64,000 bases of DNA, taken from Bacillus taeanensis. Its GTDB lineage: Bacteria > Bacillota > Bacilli > Bacillales > UBA6769. This document shows positions 56,961 to 64,000 of the stretch, in pieces. The stretch spans positions 168,525 to 232,524 of the forward strand of contig NZ_QOCW01000004.1 in the NCBI RefSeq assembly GCF_003318295.1. The letters are read 5' to 3'. Positions within the stretch are counted from its first letter, which is position 1. Each line of letters begins with the position of its first letter. The notes beneath the pieces are model-generated. The model had not been told where the DNA came from and did not search any database. It saw only the letters and a program-made list of their open reading frames with translations. The translations under genes and the position numbers were made by a program.

Positions 56961-57914
56961 TTGCTTAAAATTGGATATCGTACCGTGAAAACAGCTGTAG
57001 GAACAGCGCTTGCTATTTATATTGCACAGCTTCTGAATTTAGAGTTTTACGTATCCGCGGGTATTCTTGTTATTTTATGTGTGAAACCTACAAAAAAGCG
57101 TTCGTTTCAAAGTGCATGGGAACGTTTTTTAGCTTGTTTGCTTGGTATGTTTTTTGCAGGGGTGTTTTTTGAACTAATTGGGTATCATCCAATTAGTTTA
57201 GGGCTTCTTTTATTGTTATTTATTCCAACGACAGTGGCATTGAAAATTACTGAGGGAATTGTAACAAGCTCCGTTATTATTCTTCATTTGTATACGGTAG
57301 GGGACTTATCTCTTTCGCTTATTATGAATGAACTTTTAATTATTGCAATTGGAATTGGACTCGCATTAACGATTAATCTCTATATGCCAAGTATGGAAAA
57401 TGAGCTAAAAAAACTGCAGCTTGATGTAGAAAGAAACTTTAAATACATTTTTATAGAATTTGCTGGATTTTTAGAAAAGAGAGAAAGTGAGTGGGATGGA
57501 AAGGAAATATTAGAAGTTGCTGCCCTTATTGAAAGAGCAGCAGGGCTGGCCCTAAAAAATATTGAAAACCACATGCTGCGGCATGAAGATGAGTATTATC
57601 ATTATTTTAAAATGCGTGAGAAGCAGCTTGAAATTTTAGAACGAGTGATGCCAATTATCTCGTCACTTGATCAAACGTATATACAAGGTAAAGAAATCGC
57701 CCACTTTTTACGAGAACTTAGCGAAGGCGTTCATTCGGGAAATACAGCAAAAATTTATTTAGAAAAATTAGAAGAATTAAAAGAACAATTCCGTCAATCG
57801 CCCCTTCCGAAAGACCGTAAAGAATTTGAAACGCGTTCGGCACTATTTTATTTTGTTAATGAAATGGAACAATACTTATTAATTAAACGTTATTTTAAAA
57901 GAAGCGATGTGTAA
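56961..57914 (+). CDS. yqjA: Aromatic acid exporter (ArAE) family membrane protein YqjA
   Basis: 317 aa, TTG start with aaaggaga. About five membrane helices in the first 145 residues (KTAVGTALAIYIAQLL; GILVILCVKPTKKRSFQSAWER) and a long, helical cytoplasmic domain. Substrate unknown. In B. subtilis yqjA follows the art genes, as here. It overlaps the extended frame of the next gene. Confidence 0.88.
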   Translation: MLKIGYRTVKTAVGTALAIYIAQLLNLEFYVSAGILVILCVKPTKKRSFQSAWERFLACLLGMFFAGVFFELIGYHPISLGLLLLLFIPTTVALKITEGIVTSSVIILHLYTVGDLSLSLIMNELLIIAIGIGLALTINLYMPSMENELKKLQLDVERNFKYIFIEFAGFLEKRESEWDGKEILEVAALIERAAGLALKNIENHMLRHEDEYYHYFKMREKQLEILERVMPIISSLDQTYIQGKEIAHFLRELSEGVHSGNTAKIYLEKLEELKEQFRQSPLPKDRKEFETRSALFYFVNEMEQYLLIKRYFKRSDV

Positions 57915-57972
57915 GCTTTTTAAATTGAGGCATCCTATATGTAAGCAGGATAACTTTCAAGGAGGGAAGCAG

Positions 57973-58494
57973 TTGTTGTTTCACTCAATTTCAATATTGA
58001 TGTCATTTTTACTTCTGATTGCTTCACCTGTTTGGCCGCTAGGAGAGAACCCGATCGTTGGGGATCCTTTTATTATTGTTAATAAAAAGATAAATCAATT
58101 AGCATTTATTAATGAAGGTGAAATAAAAGAAACATATGAGGTAACGACAGGAAAAGAGCAGTCATTAACTCCGGAAGGTACTTTTACAGTAGTTGTAAAG
58201 GCGCAAAACCCGTATTATCGCAAAAAAAATATTCCTGGCGGTGTAAAGGAAAACCCATTAGGAACACGTTGGCTTGGCTTTGATGCTGAAAATACAGATG
58301 GAAGAATATATGGTATTCATGGGACAAACACTCCTCATTTAATCGGTTACAACCTGTCAAATGGGTGTGTGAGAATGAGAAATAACGAAGTCGAAAGTTT
58401 ATATGAACGAATTCCGCTTGGTACAAAAGTTTTCATTGTGTCCAGCCAAAAAAGTTTTGAACAATTAGCGGAATCAGCTGGAGCGATTCCTTAA
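57973..58494 (+). CDS. L,D-transpeptidase (YkuD family), secreted
   Basis: 173 aa from TTG 57973, preceded by aaggaggga; the frame runs upstream to 57907 inside yqjA without a ribosome site. Signal peptide (about residues 1-22), then the YkuD domain with IHGTN, and SNGCVRM containing the catalytic Cys. Cross-links or modifies peptidoglycan. No LysM domain is present, unlike YkuD of B. subtilis. Confidence 0.9.
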   Translation: MLFHSISILMSFLLLIASPVWPLGENPIVGDPFIIVNKKINQLAFINEGEIKETYEVTTGKEQSLTPEGTFTVVVKAQNPYYRKKNIPGGVKENPLGTRWLGFDAENTDGRIYGIHGTNTPHLIGYNLSNGCVRMRNNEVESLYERIPLGTKVFIVSSQKSFEQLAESAGAIP

Positions 58495-58532
58495 AAGAAG
58501 CTGGAAAATTAATTTTTCCAGCTTCTTTGTTG
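58493..58532. terminator. Bidirectional terminator between the L,D-transpeptidase gene and prli42
   Basis: agaagctggaaaa / ttttccagcttct with a short AT loop; A/T runs on both sides. Confidence 0.88.
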
Positions 58533-58535
58533 TTA

Positions 58536-58628
58536 TTATATAAAAAATGATAAGCCTGCTAGTAATGTTGAGATTAACATTGAAGCGATCATCACATATA
58601 CAATAATTTTTGTGTATTTGCGGGGCAT
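58536..58628 (-). CDS. prli42: Stressosome-associated miniprotein Prli42
   Basis: A 30-aa protein with ggaggttat 8 nt before ATG. Two to five basic residues (PRKYTK) lead into one membrane helix (IIVYVMIASMLISTLLAG), matching the Prli42 pattern. In Listeria Prli42 anchors the RsbR stressosome to the membrane. It has its own terminator. Too short for the usual gene finders. Confidence 0.88.
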   Translation of the reverse strand: MPRKYTKIIVYVMIASMLISTLLAGLSFFI

Positions 58629-58775
58629 TCATATAACCTCCCTAAAAAATCTCTATTTATTATTTTACTCTGATTTTTTAAATGAGACAAGTCAGCTTTT
58701 ATTAAAGGGATTTCTTTATTAAAAAAGAAATAAATGGGGAAGGTTGGTAAATTTTTTAAGAATAGGGGTGAGAAA

Positions 58776-59198
58776 ATGAATAAAAAGCAAGCTCCCAAAA
58801 AAATTGATCATATTGGAATTGCTGTTCGTTCCATTCAAAACGCACTTCCTTTTTATGTTGATTATCTTCACTTAAAATTAGAAGCAGTCGAAGAAGTAAA
58901 TTCAGAAAAAGTAAAGGTTGCATTTCTTAAAGTAGGAGAAGTACGTATTGAGCTTTTAGAAGGATTATCAGAGGAGAGTGTGATTGTTAAGTTTATTGAA
59001 AAGCGTGGTGAAGGCATTCATCATATTGCACTAGGGATAGAGAATATTAGTGAACGAATTGATGAACTGAAGCAGGAGGGCATACAAATGATTCATAACG
59101 AACCAAAACAGGGAGCTCACGGTTCAAAAATTGCTTTTATTCATCCTAAAGAAAGCAGCAGTGTTTTATATGAATTATGTGAAGAGAAGAAACAGTAA
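58776..59198 (+). CDS. mce: Methylmalonyl-CoA epimerase
   Basis: 140 aa from ATG 58776 (aggggtga upstream). VOC fold with metal ligands His in KIDHIGIAV, His in GEGIHHIAL and Glu in LYELCEE. Interconverts (R)- and (S)-methylmalonyl-CoA. No mutase or carboxylase gene is beside it; in B. subtilis yqjC-yqjD are linked. Propionyl-CoA from valine/isoleucine breakdown (bkd genes) is a possible source. Confidence 0.88.
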   Translation: MNKKQAPKKIDHIGIAVRSIQNALPFYVDYLHLKLEAVEEVNSEKVKVAFLKVGEVRIELLEGLSEESVIVKFIEKRGEGIHHIALGIENISERIDELKQEGIQMIHNEPKQGAHGSKIAFIHPKESSSVLYELCEEKKQ

Positions 59199-59273
59199 AT
59201 TATTTGCAAGCCCTTCAATAAAGTAGTAGTCTTTGTATGAAAGTGCATAAAAGTTTGCTAAGGAGGCTTTTTA

Positions 59274-60395
59274 GTGATAAATAAAGAGCGATTAATAGAA
59301 GAATTTTTAGAACTTTTAAAGGTTGATTCTGAAACAAAATATGAGCGGGAAATTGCCGATGTTTTAAAGAAAAAATTTTCTTCGCTCGGTGTGGATGTGG
59401 TAGAAGATAATGCTGCTGAAAAAACAGGTCATGGTGCAGGTAATTTAATTTGTACATTGGAAGGCAAAAAAGAGGTGGATCCTATTTATTTTACCTCTCA
59501 TATGGATACTGTTGTGCCGGGAAACAATGTCAAGCCGTCAATAAAAGATGGTTATATTATTACGGATGGTACGACAATTTTAGGAGCAGATGATAAAGCA
59601 GGTTTAGCAGCAATGCTCGAAGCACTAAAAGTAATAAAGGAGAAGGAAATTGAACATGGAACGATTCAATTTATTATTACGGTAGGAGAGGAGTCAGGGC
59701 TGCAGGGAGCTAAAGTACTTGATCCTTCTTATATAAAAGCAAAATTCGGATTTGCTTTAGATAGTGATGGAAAAGTTGGCGATATTATTGTTGGGGCACC
59801 AACTCAGGCAAAAATAAACGCCATCATTAAAGGGAAAACAGCACATGCAGGAGTAGCGCCTGAAAAAGGGATTTCTGCTATTACGGTTGCTGCAAAAGCG
59901 GTTGCGAGAATGCCGCTTGGAAGAATTGATAGTGAGACGACTGCAAATATTGGTCGATTTGCAGGTGGGACCCAAACAAATATTGTTTGTGATCATGTGG
60001 AAATTCTTGCTGAAGCTCGATCTCTTGTGCCTGAAAAAATGGAGGAGCAAGCTAATAAGATGAAAAAAGCATTTGAAGCTGCTGCAGAAGAGATGAACGC
60101 GGAAGCTGAAGTAACGATAGAAGTGATGTATCCAGGATTTAAGTTTAAGGATGGCGATTATGTTGTTGAAATAGCAAAACAGGCGGCCGAAGCAATTGGA
60201 CGCTCACCGAAACTTTTACACAGCGGTGGAGGAAGTGATGCAAATATTATTGCAGGACATGGCATTCCAACAGTGAATTTAGCTGTTGGTTATGAAGATA
60301 TTCATACAACAAATGAAAAAATGCCGATTGAAGAATTGGTTAAAACTTCAGAACTTGTTCTAGCAATTATTCAACAAGTAGGCAGTTCAAAGTAA
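59274..60395 (+). CDS. yqjE: M20 family metallopeptidase (PepT-like, YqjE)
   Basis: 373 aa, GTG start (aaggaggc). Zinc-site residues: SHMDTV, GADDKAG, EESGLQGA, and late HSGGGSDANI. Tripeptidase/carboxypeptidase-like family; substrate of YqjE unknown. Gap of 75 nt after mce. Confidence 0.92.
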   Translation: MINKERLIEEFLELLKVDSETKYEREIADVLKKKFSSLGVDVVEDNAAEKTGHGAGNLICTLEGKKEVDPIYFTSHMDTVVPGNNVKPSIKDGYIITDGTTILGADDKAGLAAMLEALKVIKEKEIEHGTIQFIITVGEESGLQGAKVLDPSYIKAKFGFALDSDGKVGDIIVGAPTQAKINAIIKGKTAHAGVAPEKGISAITVAAKAVARMPLGRIDSETTANIGRFAGGTQTNIVCDHVEILAEARSLVPEKMEEQANKMKKAFEAAAEEMNAEAEVTIEVMYPGFKFKDGDYVVEIAKQAAEAIGRSPKLLHSGGGSDANIIAGHGIPTVNLAVGYEDIHTTNEKMPIEELVKTSELVLAIIQQVGSSK

Positions 60396-60399
60396 TATA

Positions 60400-60438
60400 A
60401 AAAAACGACTTGCTAACTTAAGTTAGCAAGTCGTTTTT
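60400..60438 (+). terminator. Terminator of yqjE
   Basis: Perfect palindrome aaaaacgacttgctaactt / complement, ending in TTTTT. Confidence 0.93.
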
Positions 60439-60522
60439 ACGCGATTAAAGTGTGTTAAAATAAGTAGGGAAATATTTGTTTATTTAGCAATCATTACATA
60501 TAAAGTGGAAGAGGGGACTTCT

Positions 60523-61020
60523 ATGGAACAGGACAAGGAAAAGCTTCATTATTTGTTAAATTATTTGCGAGGCATTAATAAAGTGTTTGAAGAAGATTGG
60601 CAAAAAGCTGCTAAAAAAATTGGATTAACACAAGCAGAACAGCATACATTATGGATTGTTTATTTAGAAAAAGAAGTAACTGTAACAAGAATAGCTGAAA
60701 TTGGATTATGGGATGTTTCAACGGTTATGCAGGTGCTAAAACGTTTAAAAGAAAAAGAACTTGTTGAAACAAAAAAGAAGTCAAGTGATCGACGGGTTTC
60801 CTATGTATATTTAACAGAGAAGGGTAAACAAAAACAAAAGCAATCTAGTGAAGGATACTATCAGTTTTATGAATTTTTTGAAGAATATCGTGGACAGGAT
60901 GAACGTAATAAAAAAGTGTTGGATGATGCCTTGGAGCTTTTGAAAGAATGCAATCGACATTTTCATGGGCGTGATTTCGTAAACTGGATTGAACATAGCG
61001 GGAAAACATTTTCACAATAA
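60523..61020 (+). CDS. MarR family regulator, Hpr/ScoC-like
   Basis: 165 aa from ATG 60523 (gaggggac upstream). A winged helix (VTRIAEIGLWDVSTVMQVLKRLKEKELVETKK) with SSDRRVSYVYLTEKGK wing. The EEDWQKAAKKIGLTQAEQHTLWIVY stretch resembles ScoC (Hpr) of B. subtilis, but the long C-terminal part of ScoC is missing. It is probably a ScoC paralog; targets unknown. Confidence 0.78.
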   Translation: MEQDKEKLHYLLNYLRGINKVFEEDWQKAAKKIGLTQAEQHTLWIVYLEKEVTVTRIAEIGLWDVSTVMQVLKRLKEKELVETKKKSSDRRVSYVYLTEKGKQKQKQSSEGYYQFYEFFEEYRGQDERNKKVLDDALELLKECNRHFHGRDFVNWIEHSGKTFSQ

Positions 61021-61052
61021 TGGCAAGGGGAGATATTCCCTTGTCTTTATTA
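61021..61052 (+). terminator. Terminator of the MarR gene
   Basis: caaggg-ga / tt-cccttg hairpin followed by TTTATTATTTTT. Confidence 0.75.
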
Positions 61053-61070
61053 TTTTTAAAGCTGATGGTT

Positions 61071-61286
61071 TTATATTAAAACCCGAGTCATAGTAGGATA
61101 AAGGTTGTAATGGTCATATAAATGGAATTCCATTGACTCTAATATTTTTTCTTCTGGTAATTGAAGCAATTGTGACAGTTCAAAGATGGAAGGCGAACGA
61201 AAATGTTTCTCTTTAAATAAGCGGTTAGCTTGTTCAATATAATAAAATAAAGTGCCGTAATGAGTAATATTCTTTTCGTTACGCAT
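61071..61286 (-). CDS. Small protein resembling sigma-70 region 3 (SigB/SigF-type)
   Basis: 71 aa. ANRLFKEKHFRSPSIFELSQLLQLPEEKILESME aligns by eye, without gaps, with region 3 of forespore/stress sigma factors (AKDELSKTLGRVPTVQEIADHLEIEAEDVVLAQE). Regions 2 and 4 are missing, so it cannot act as a complete sigma factor. Ribosome site ggtggtga. An extended -10 (tgttataat, complement 61323-61331) lies between it and the upstream CPBP gene. Function unknown. Confidence 0.65.
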   Translation of the reverse strand: MRNEKNITHYGTLFYYIEQANRLFKEKHFRSPSIFELSQLLQLPEEKILESMEFHLYDHYNLYPTMTRVLI

Positions 61287-61370
61287 CTCCTATCACCACC
61301 CTTTCAAACTAGGATTAAGTTTATTATAACATAGGTGGCAGTTAATTTTCAGAAAAAAAAGAATAAAGCT

Positions 61371-61961
61371 TTATAATAGAGGAAAGGCAATGAACAAAAG
61401 AAAATCAAAAAATAAATGAGATAAAATGCTAATAGTGAGATTTTTTGTATAATAATAAAGCCAGCCCCATACAATTCCTCCGGTAATCGCTGCTAATACA
61501 AGCAGAATACTTCCTGAATAAAGATGTGCCGATGCGTATAACATCGTCGAAAGAATAATTGAAGTTATGGGCGAAAAACGCTCATAAAGCTTTGTTTGTA
61601 AATAACCGCGCCAAAAAAACTCCTCCCCAGGAATAATTAGTAAGAATAAGCTGAAGAAATGCCAGTTTTGATATGGTTGAATTGTTGCGTATAATAAAGA
61701 GAGAGTATCTAGAAAATCAGGAAAAAGCAAGGCGGTTAATGCTTTTCCAGTAAAGAAAATAAAATAGAGCATAACAGCTGAACAAAGACTTATCCATAGG
61801 TGTGTTTTTTTAAGTTTCGTCCAATAAATTAATCGACTTCTAAAAGCAATCATTGAAAGAAGGAATAAAGAAATTGAAAAAATGATCCAAAAGTACTCGG
61901 AAGAAATAAAAAAGCTAAAACCAATTAATAGATGTGCGGCAATAAGATTAACAATGATCAT
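61371..61961 (-). CDS. CPBP family intramembrane glutamic metalloprotease
   Basis: 196 aa with about six membrane helices. Motif 1 EEFFWR (Glu113, Glu114, Arg118), motif 2 His146 (SAHLYSG) and motif 3 His182 (HLFFD) identify the CPBP/Rce1/Abi family. Substrate unknown. It lies upstream of the sigma-region-3-like gene on the same strand. Confidence 0.9.
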   Translation of the reverse strand: MIIVNLIAAHLLIGFSFFISSEYFWIIFSISLFLLSMIAFRSRLIYWTKLKKTHLWISLCSAVMLYFIFFTGKALTALLFPDFLDTLSLLYATIQPYQNWHFFSLFLLIIPGEEFFWRGYLQTKLYERFSPITSIILSTMLYASAHLYSGSILLVLAAITGGIVWGWLYYYTKNLTISILSHLFFDFLLFIAFPLL

Positions 61962-62038
61962 AGCTGTTCACCTTTCGCTTTAGTTAGCAATATTATATGA
62001 TTTATATGTAAATTTGTAAAAAAGGAGAGAATAAAAGT

Positions 62039-62956
62039 TTGGAACTTTATTTTTTAGGTACAGGCGCAGGTATTCCATCTAAGCAGCGAAATGTATCAGC
62101 AGCTGCTTTAAGGTTTTTTAATGATCAAGGAAGTACATGGCTGTTTGATTGCGGAGAAGCCACACAGCACCAAATTTTATATACCCCATTAAAGTTGAGT
62201 AAAATAGATAAAATTTTTATTACACATTTACATGGTGATCATATATATGGACTTCCCGGTGTATTAGGGAGCCGTTCTTTTCAAGGAACAGAAACACCTT
62301 TAACACTATTTGGCCCTAAAGGTTTAAAAGACTTTGTACAAACTTCTCTTTCTGTTAGCGGTACATTTCTTCGATATCGTTTAGAGGTTGTTGAAGTAGA
62401 AGATGGAGCTGTGTTTAAAGAGCGAAATACAGTGATTAAAGTAAAAAAGTTAGTGCATGGAATTCCTTCATTTGGTTACCGAATTGAAGAAGAAAATCAA
62501 GCGGGTTCTCTTCAAGTAGACAAGCTTAAAGCGCTTGGTGTACCTCCTGGTCCTTTGTATGGTCAGTTAAAAGAGGGAAAGCAGATTCAGTTAGAAGATG
62601 GTCGTTTTATTAATGGAAAAGACTTTTTAGGTCCTTGTAAAAAAGGAAGGAAAATTGCTGTATTGGGAGATACACGCTATACAGAAGCCGCAATTGAACT
62701 TGCTAAAGATGTAGATGTACTTGTCCATGAAGCTACCTTTGGAGCGCATGAACAGGAACTTGCGCATCAGTACTATCATTCTACTTCCGTGCAAGCTGCA
62801 AAAGTAGCGAAGATGGCAGAAGCATCCTCGCTTATTTTAACTCATATTAGTTCAAGATATGGAGAAAATGCCGATCGGCTGCTAAATGAAGCAAAAGAAC
62901 AGTTTGTTAATACATATCTTGCAAAGGATTTATGGTCTTACTCGATACAACCTTAA
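62039..62956 (+). CDS. rnz: Ribonuclease Z
   Basis: 305 aa, TTG start with aaaggagag. Cuts the 3' trailer of tRNA precursors without encoded CCA. Metallo-beta-lactamase HLHGDH motif (His63, His65, Asp67, His68), GTGAGIPSKQRNVS at the N terminus, and later HEATF and HSTSVQAA motifs. It abuts the convergent glycerophosphodiesterase gene with no spacer. Confidence 0.97.
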   Translation: MELYFLGTGAGIPSKQRNVSAAALRFFNDQGSTWLFDCGEATQHQILYTPLKLSKIDKIFITHLHGDHIYGLPGVLGSRSFQGTETPLTLFGPKGLKDFVQTSLSVSGTFLRYRLEVVEVEDGAVFKERNTVIKVKKLVHGIPSFGYRIEEENQAGSLQVDKLKALGVPPGPLYGQLKEGKQIQLEDGRFINGKDFLGPCKKGRKIAVLGDTRYTEAAIELAKDVDVLVHEATFGAHEQELAHQYYHSTSVQAAKVAKMAEASSLILTHISSRYGENADRLLNEAKEQFVNTYLAKDLWSYSIQP

Positions 62957-63739
62957 TTATCGTTTAAATAGTTTTTTCCATAAGGGATGTTTCTTGACAG
63001 GTTGGATATTATCCTTTACTTCTTTTAAAACAGATAATCCTAATGAGGGTAAGTCAGTAATAAGTGCGTCAACTTTCCATTGAATAAAAGTGCGCATCAC
63101 TTTCTCATTATTCACTGTGTATGGACGGACGGAGATGCGATGTTTATGGAAGTTGGCTATCTTTTCCTTGGTTAAGGTTTTATAGTGTGGATGAGCTCCT
63201 TTCGCTTTTAAATTTTTCGCATAATTCCACGGTTCATAAAGGTTTGCTTTATAAATCGGGGCCGTTTTTATATGTGCATCAATATTATTAACGGTTAACA
63301 AGCTATTATGATTAAAGGATGACAAGATCACGCGTTTTTCTAATTGATAGCGATGAATTAAAGTAATAACCTTCTCTTCAAGTCCTTCATAAGTGATATC
63401 TTGATTTTTAAGTTCAATGTTTAATAATAAATCAGTGGAATTGCTCCACTCACATAACTCTTCTAAAGAAGGAATCGTTTCATTTTTATATGTTTTAGAA
63501 AACCAACTTCCTGCATCTAATTTTTTTAGTTCAGAAAATGTTTTATCTTTTATATAGCCAGTTCCATTTGTTGTTCTCTTTAAATAATGGTCATGAATAA
63601 CTACAGGTATACCGTCTTTTGACAGCTGTACATCTAGTTCGATTCCGTGGGCACCAAGTTTATGAGCGGTTTTAAAAGCAATCATTGTGTTTTCAGGGCA
63701 GCGTCTGCTTGCGCCGCGGTGCGCAAAAATTAATGTCAT
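62957..63739 (-). CDS. Glycerophosphodiester phosphodiesterase family protein
   Basis: 260 aa from ATG 63739 (aaaggatgtga upstream); GTG 63748 is the alternative. GDPD catalytic pattern: HRG (FAHRGASRRCPENT), ELD (GIELDVQLSKDG), HD (VVIHDHYLKRTTNG), and LNIELK. No signal peptide, so it is cytoplasmic, unlike secreted GlpQ. Hydrolyses glycerophosphodiesters to glycerol 3-phosphate. Confidence 0.92.
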   Translation of the reverse strand: MTLIFAHRGASRRCPENTMIAFKTAHKLGAHGIELDVQLSKDGIPVVIHDHYLKRTTNGTGYIKDKTFSELKKLDAGSWFSKTYKNETIPSLEELCEWSNSTDLLLNIELKNQDITYEGLEEKVITLIHRYQLEKRVILSSFNHNSLLTVNNIDAHIKTAPIYKANLYEPWNYAKNLKAKGAHPHYKTLTKEKIANFHKHRISVRPYTVNNEKVMRTFIQWKVDALITDLPSLGLSVLKEVKDNIQPVKKHPLWKKLFKR

Positions 63740-63871
63740 ATTGTTCACATCCTTTTCTTATATAAAGTAGTGTAATGATAGCAGTAAAAGAAGAAAATGA
63801 ATAGAAAGTTCCGTTTATTTCTGTTTACTTTATTACAACTGTACACTAATGAACAAGGTAGTAAAATAAAA

Positions 63872-63960
63872 ATGAGGCTGGGACAAAACCCTAGTCTGAA
63901 AACCTAAAAAGCATGTGAAATTTTACGCTCAGTAAAATTTCACATGCTTTTATTTTTTTC
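63872..63960. repeat. Dispersed-repeat-like element with terminator-type hairpin
   Basis: gaggctgggacaaaacc is a sequence often seen in intergenic regions of Bacillota. It is followed by an 18-bp inverted repeat (aaagcatgtgaaatttta ... taaaatttcacatgcttt) and a T-rich run. The element could end transcription from a gene beyond the window edge. No gene is seen in 63740-64000. Confidence 0.55.
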
Positions 63961-64000
63961 ATAATAAAAAGGACATCTTCTGATAAAATTTAAGTACCCC

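Noticed and set aside
1..64000. CRISPR arrays, tRNA and rRNA genes, insertion sequences, prophage
   Set aside because: None seen; apart from the introns in nrdJ the window is ordinary core chromosome.

Overview
The window is chromosomal DNA of a low-GC, endospore-forming member of the Bacillaceae. Gene order follows the Bacillus subtilis comG - gcv - spoIIIA - acc - dxs - recN - spo0A - bkd - art - rnz arm almost throughout. The genus was not determined. The main departures from the B. subtilis layout are a B12-dependent ribonucleotide reductase gene with two introns, an OLE RNA/OapA locus between ispA and dxs, no folD between nusB and xseA, and a decayed aroQ.

Region 1 (1-5551): the 3' part of the comG competence pseudopilus operon (comGB end to comGG), then aroK and yqzE. 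These converge on yqhG and the SNF2-type helicase yqhH. Region 2 (5552-11410): a tandem glycine riboswitch with a very stable terminator controls gcvT-gcvPA-gcvPB. A rhodanese gene (yqhL) and the octanoyltransferase gene lipM follow; lipM supplies the lipoyl group needed by the glycine cleavage system and by the branched-chain dehydrogenase encoded further along. Region 3 (11411-15850): nrdJ, preceded by two NrdR boxes and a perfect inverted repeat. It is split by two group I introns placed exactly in catalytic motifs. The second intron carries an HNH endonuclease gene broken by a frameshift.

Region 4 (15850-28320): splB, mntR, yqhO, yqhP, yqhQ, yqhR, an aroQ remnant, the aminopeptidase yqhT, efp, yqhV, and the eight-gene spoIIIA operon behind a sigma-E-like promoter. 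Region 5 (28320-37962): accB-accC, yqhY, nusB, xseA-xseB, ispA, the ~610-nt OLE RNA with its own strong promoter, oapA, dxs and tlyA/yqxC.

Region 6 (37963-43300): ahrC, recN, spoIVB, spo0A (sigma-H promoter and 0A boxes) and yqzF. Region 7 (43300-53610): bkdR, a sigma-54 promoter with upstream repeats, and the branched-chain keto acid operon ptb-bcd-buk-lpdV-bkdAA-bkdAB-bkdB. Region 8 (53611-64000): a candidate minus-strand small RNA with a C-rich loop, brxB, the arginine transporter artPQR, yqjA, an L,D-transpeptidase, the miniprotein gene prli42, methylmalonyl-CoA epimerase, an M20 peptidase, a ScoC-like MarR regulator, a small sigma-region-3-like protein, a CPBP protease, rnz, a glycerophosphodiesterase and a dispersed-repeat-like element at the right end.

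The most notable items are the OLE RNA/OapA locus, the twin active-site group I introns in nrdJ, the candidate C-rich sRNA at 53654-53724, the aroQ remnant, and the stand-alone sigma-region-3-like protein. All assignments come from reading the sequence and from family knowledge; no database search was run.
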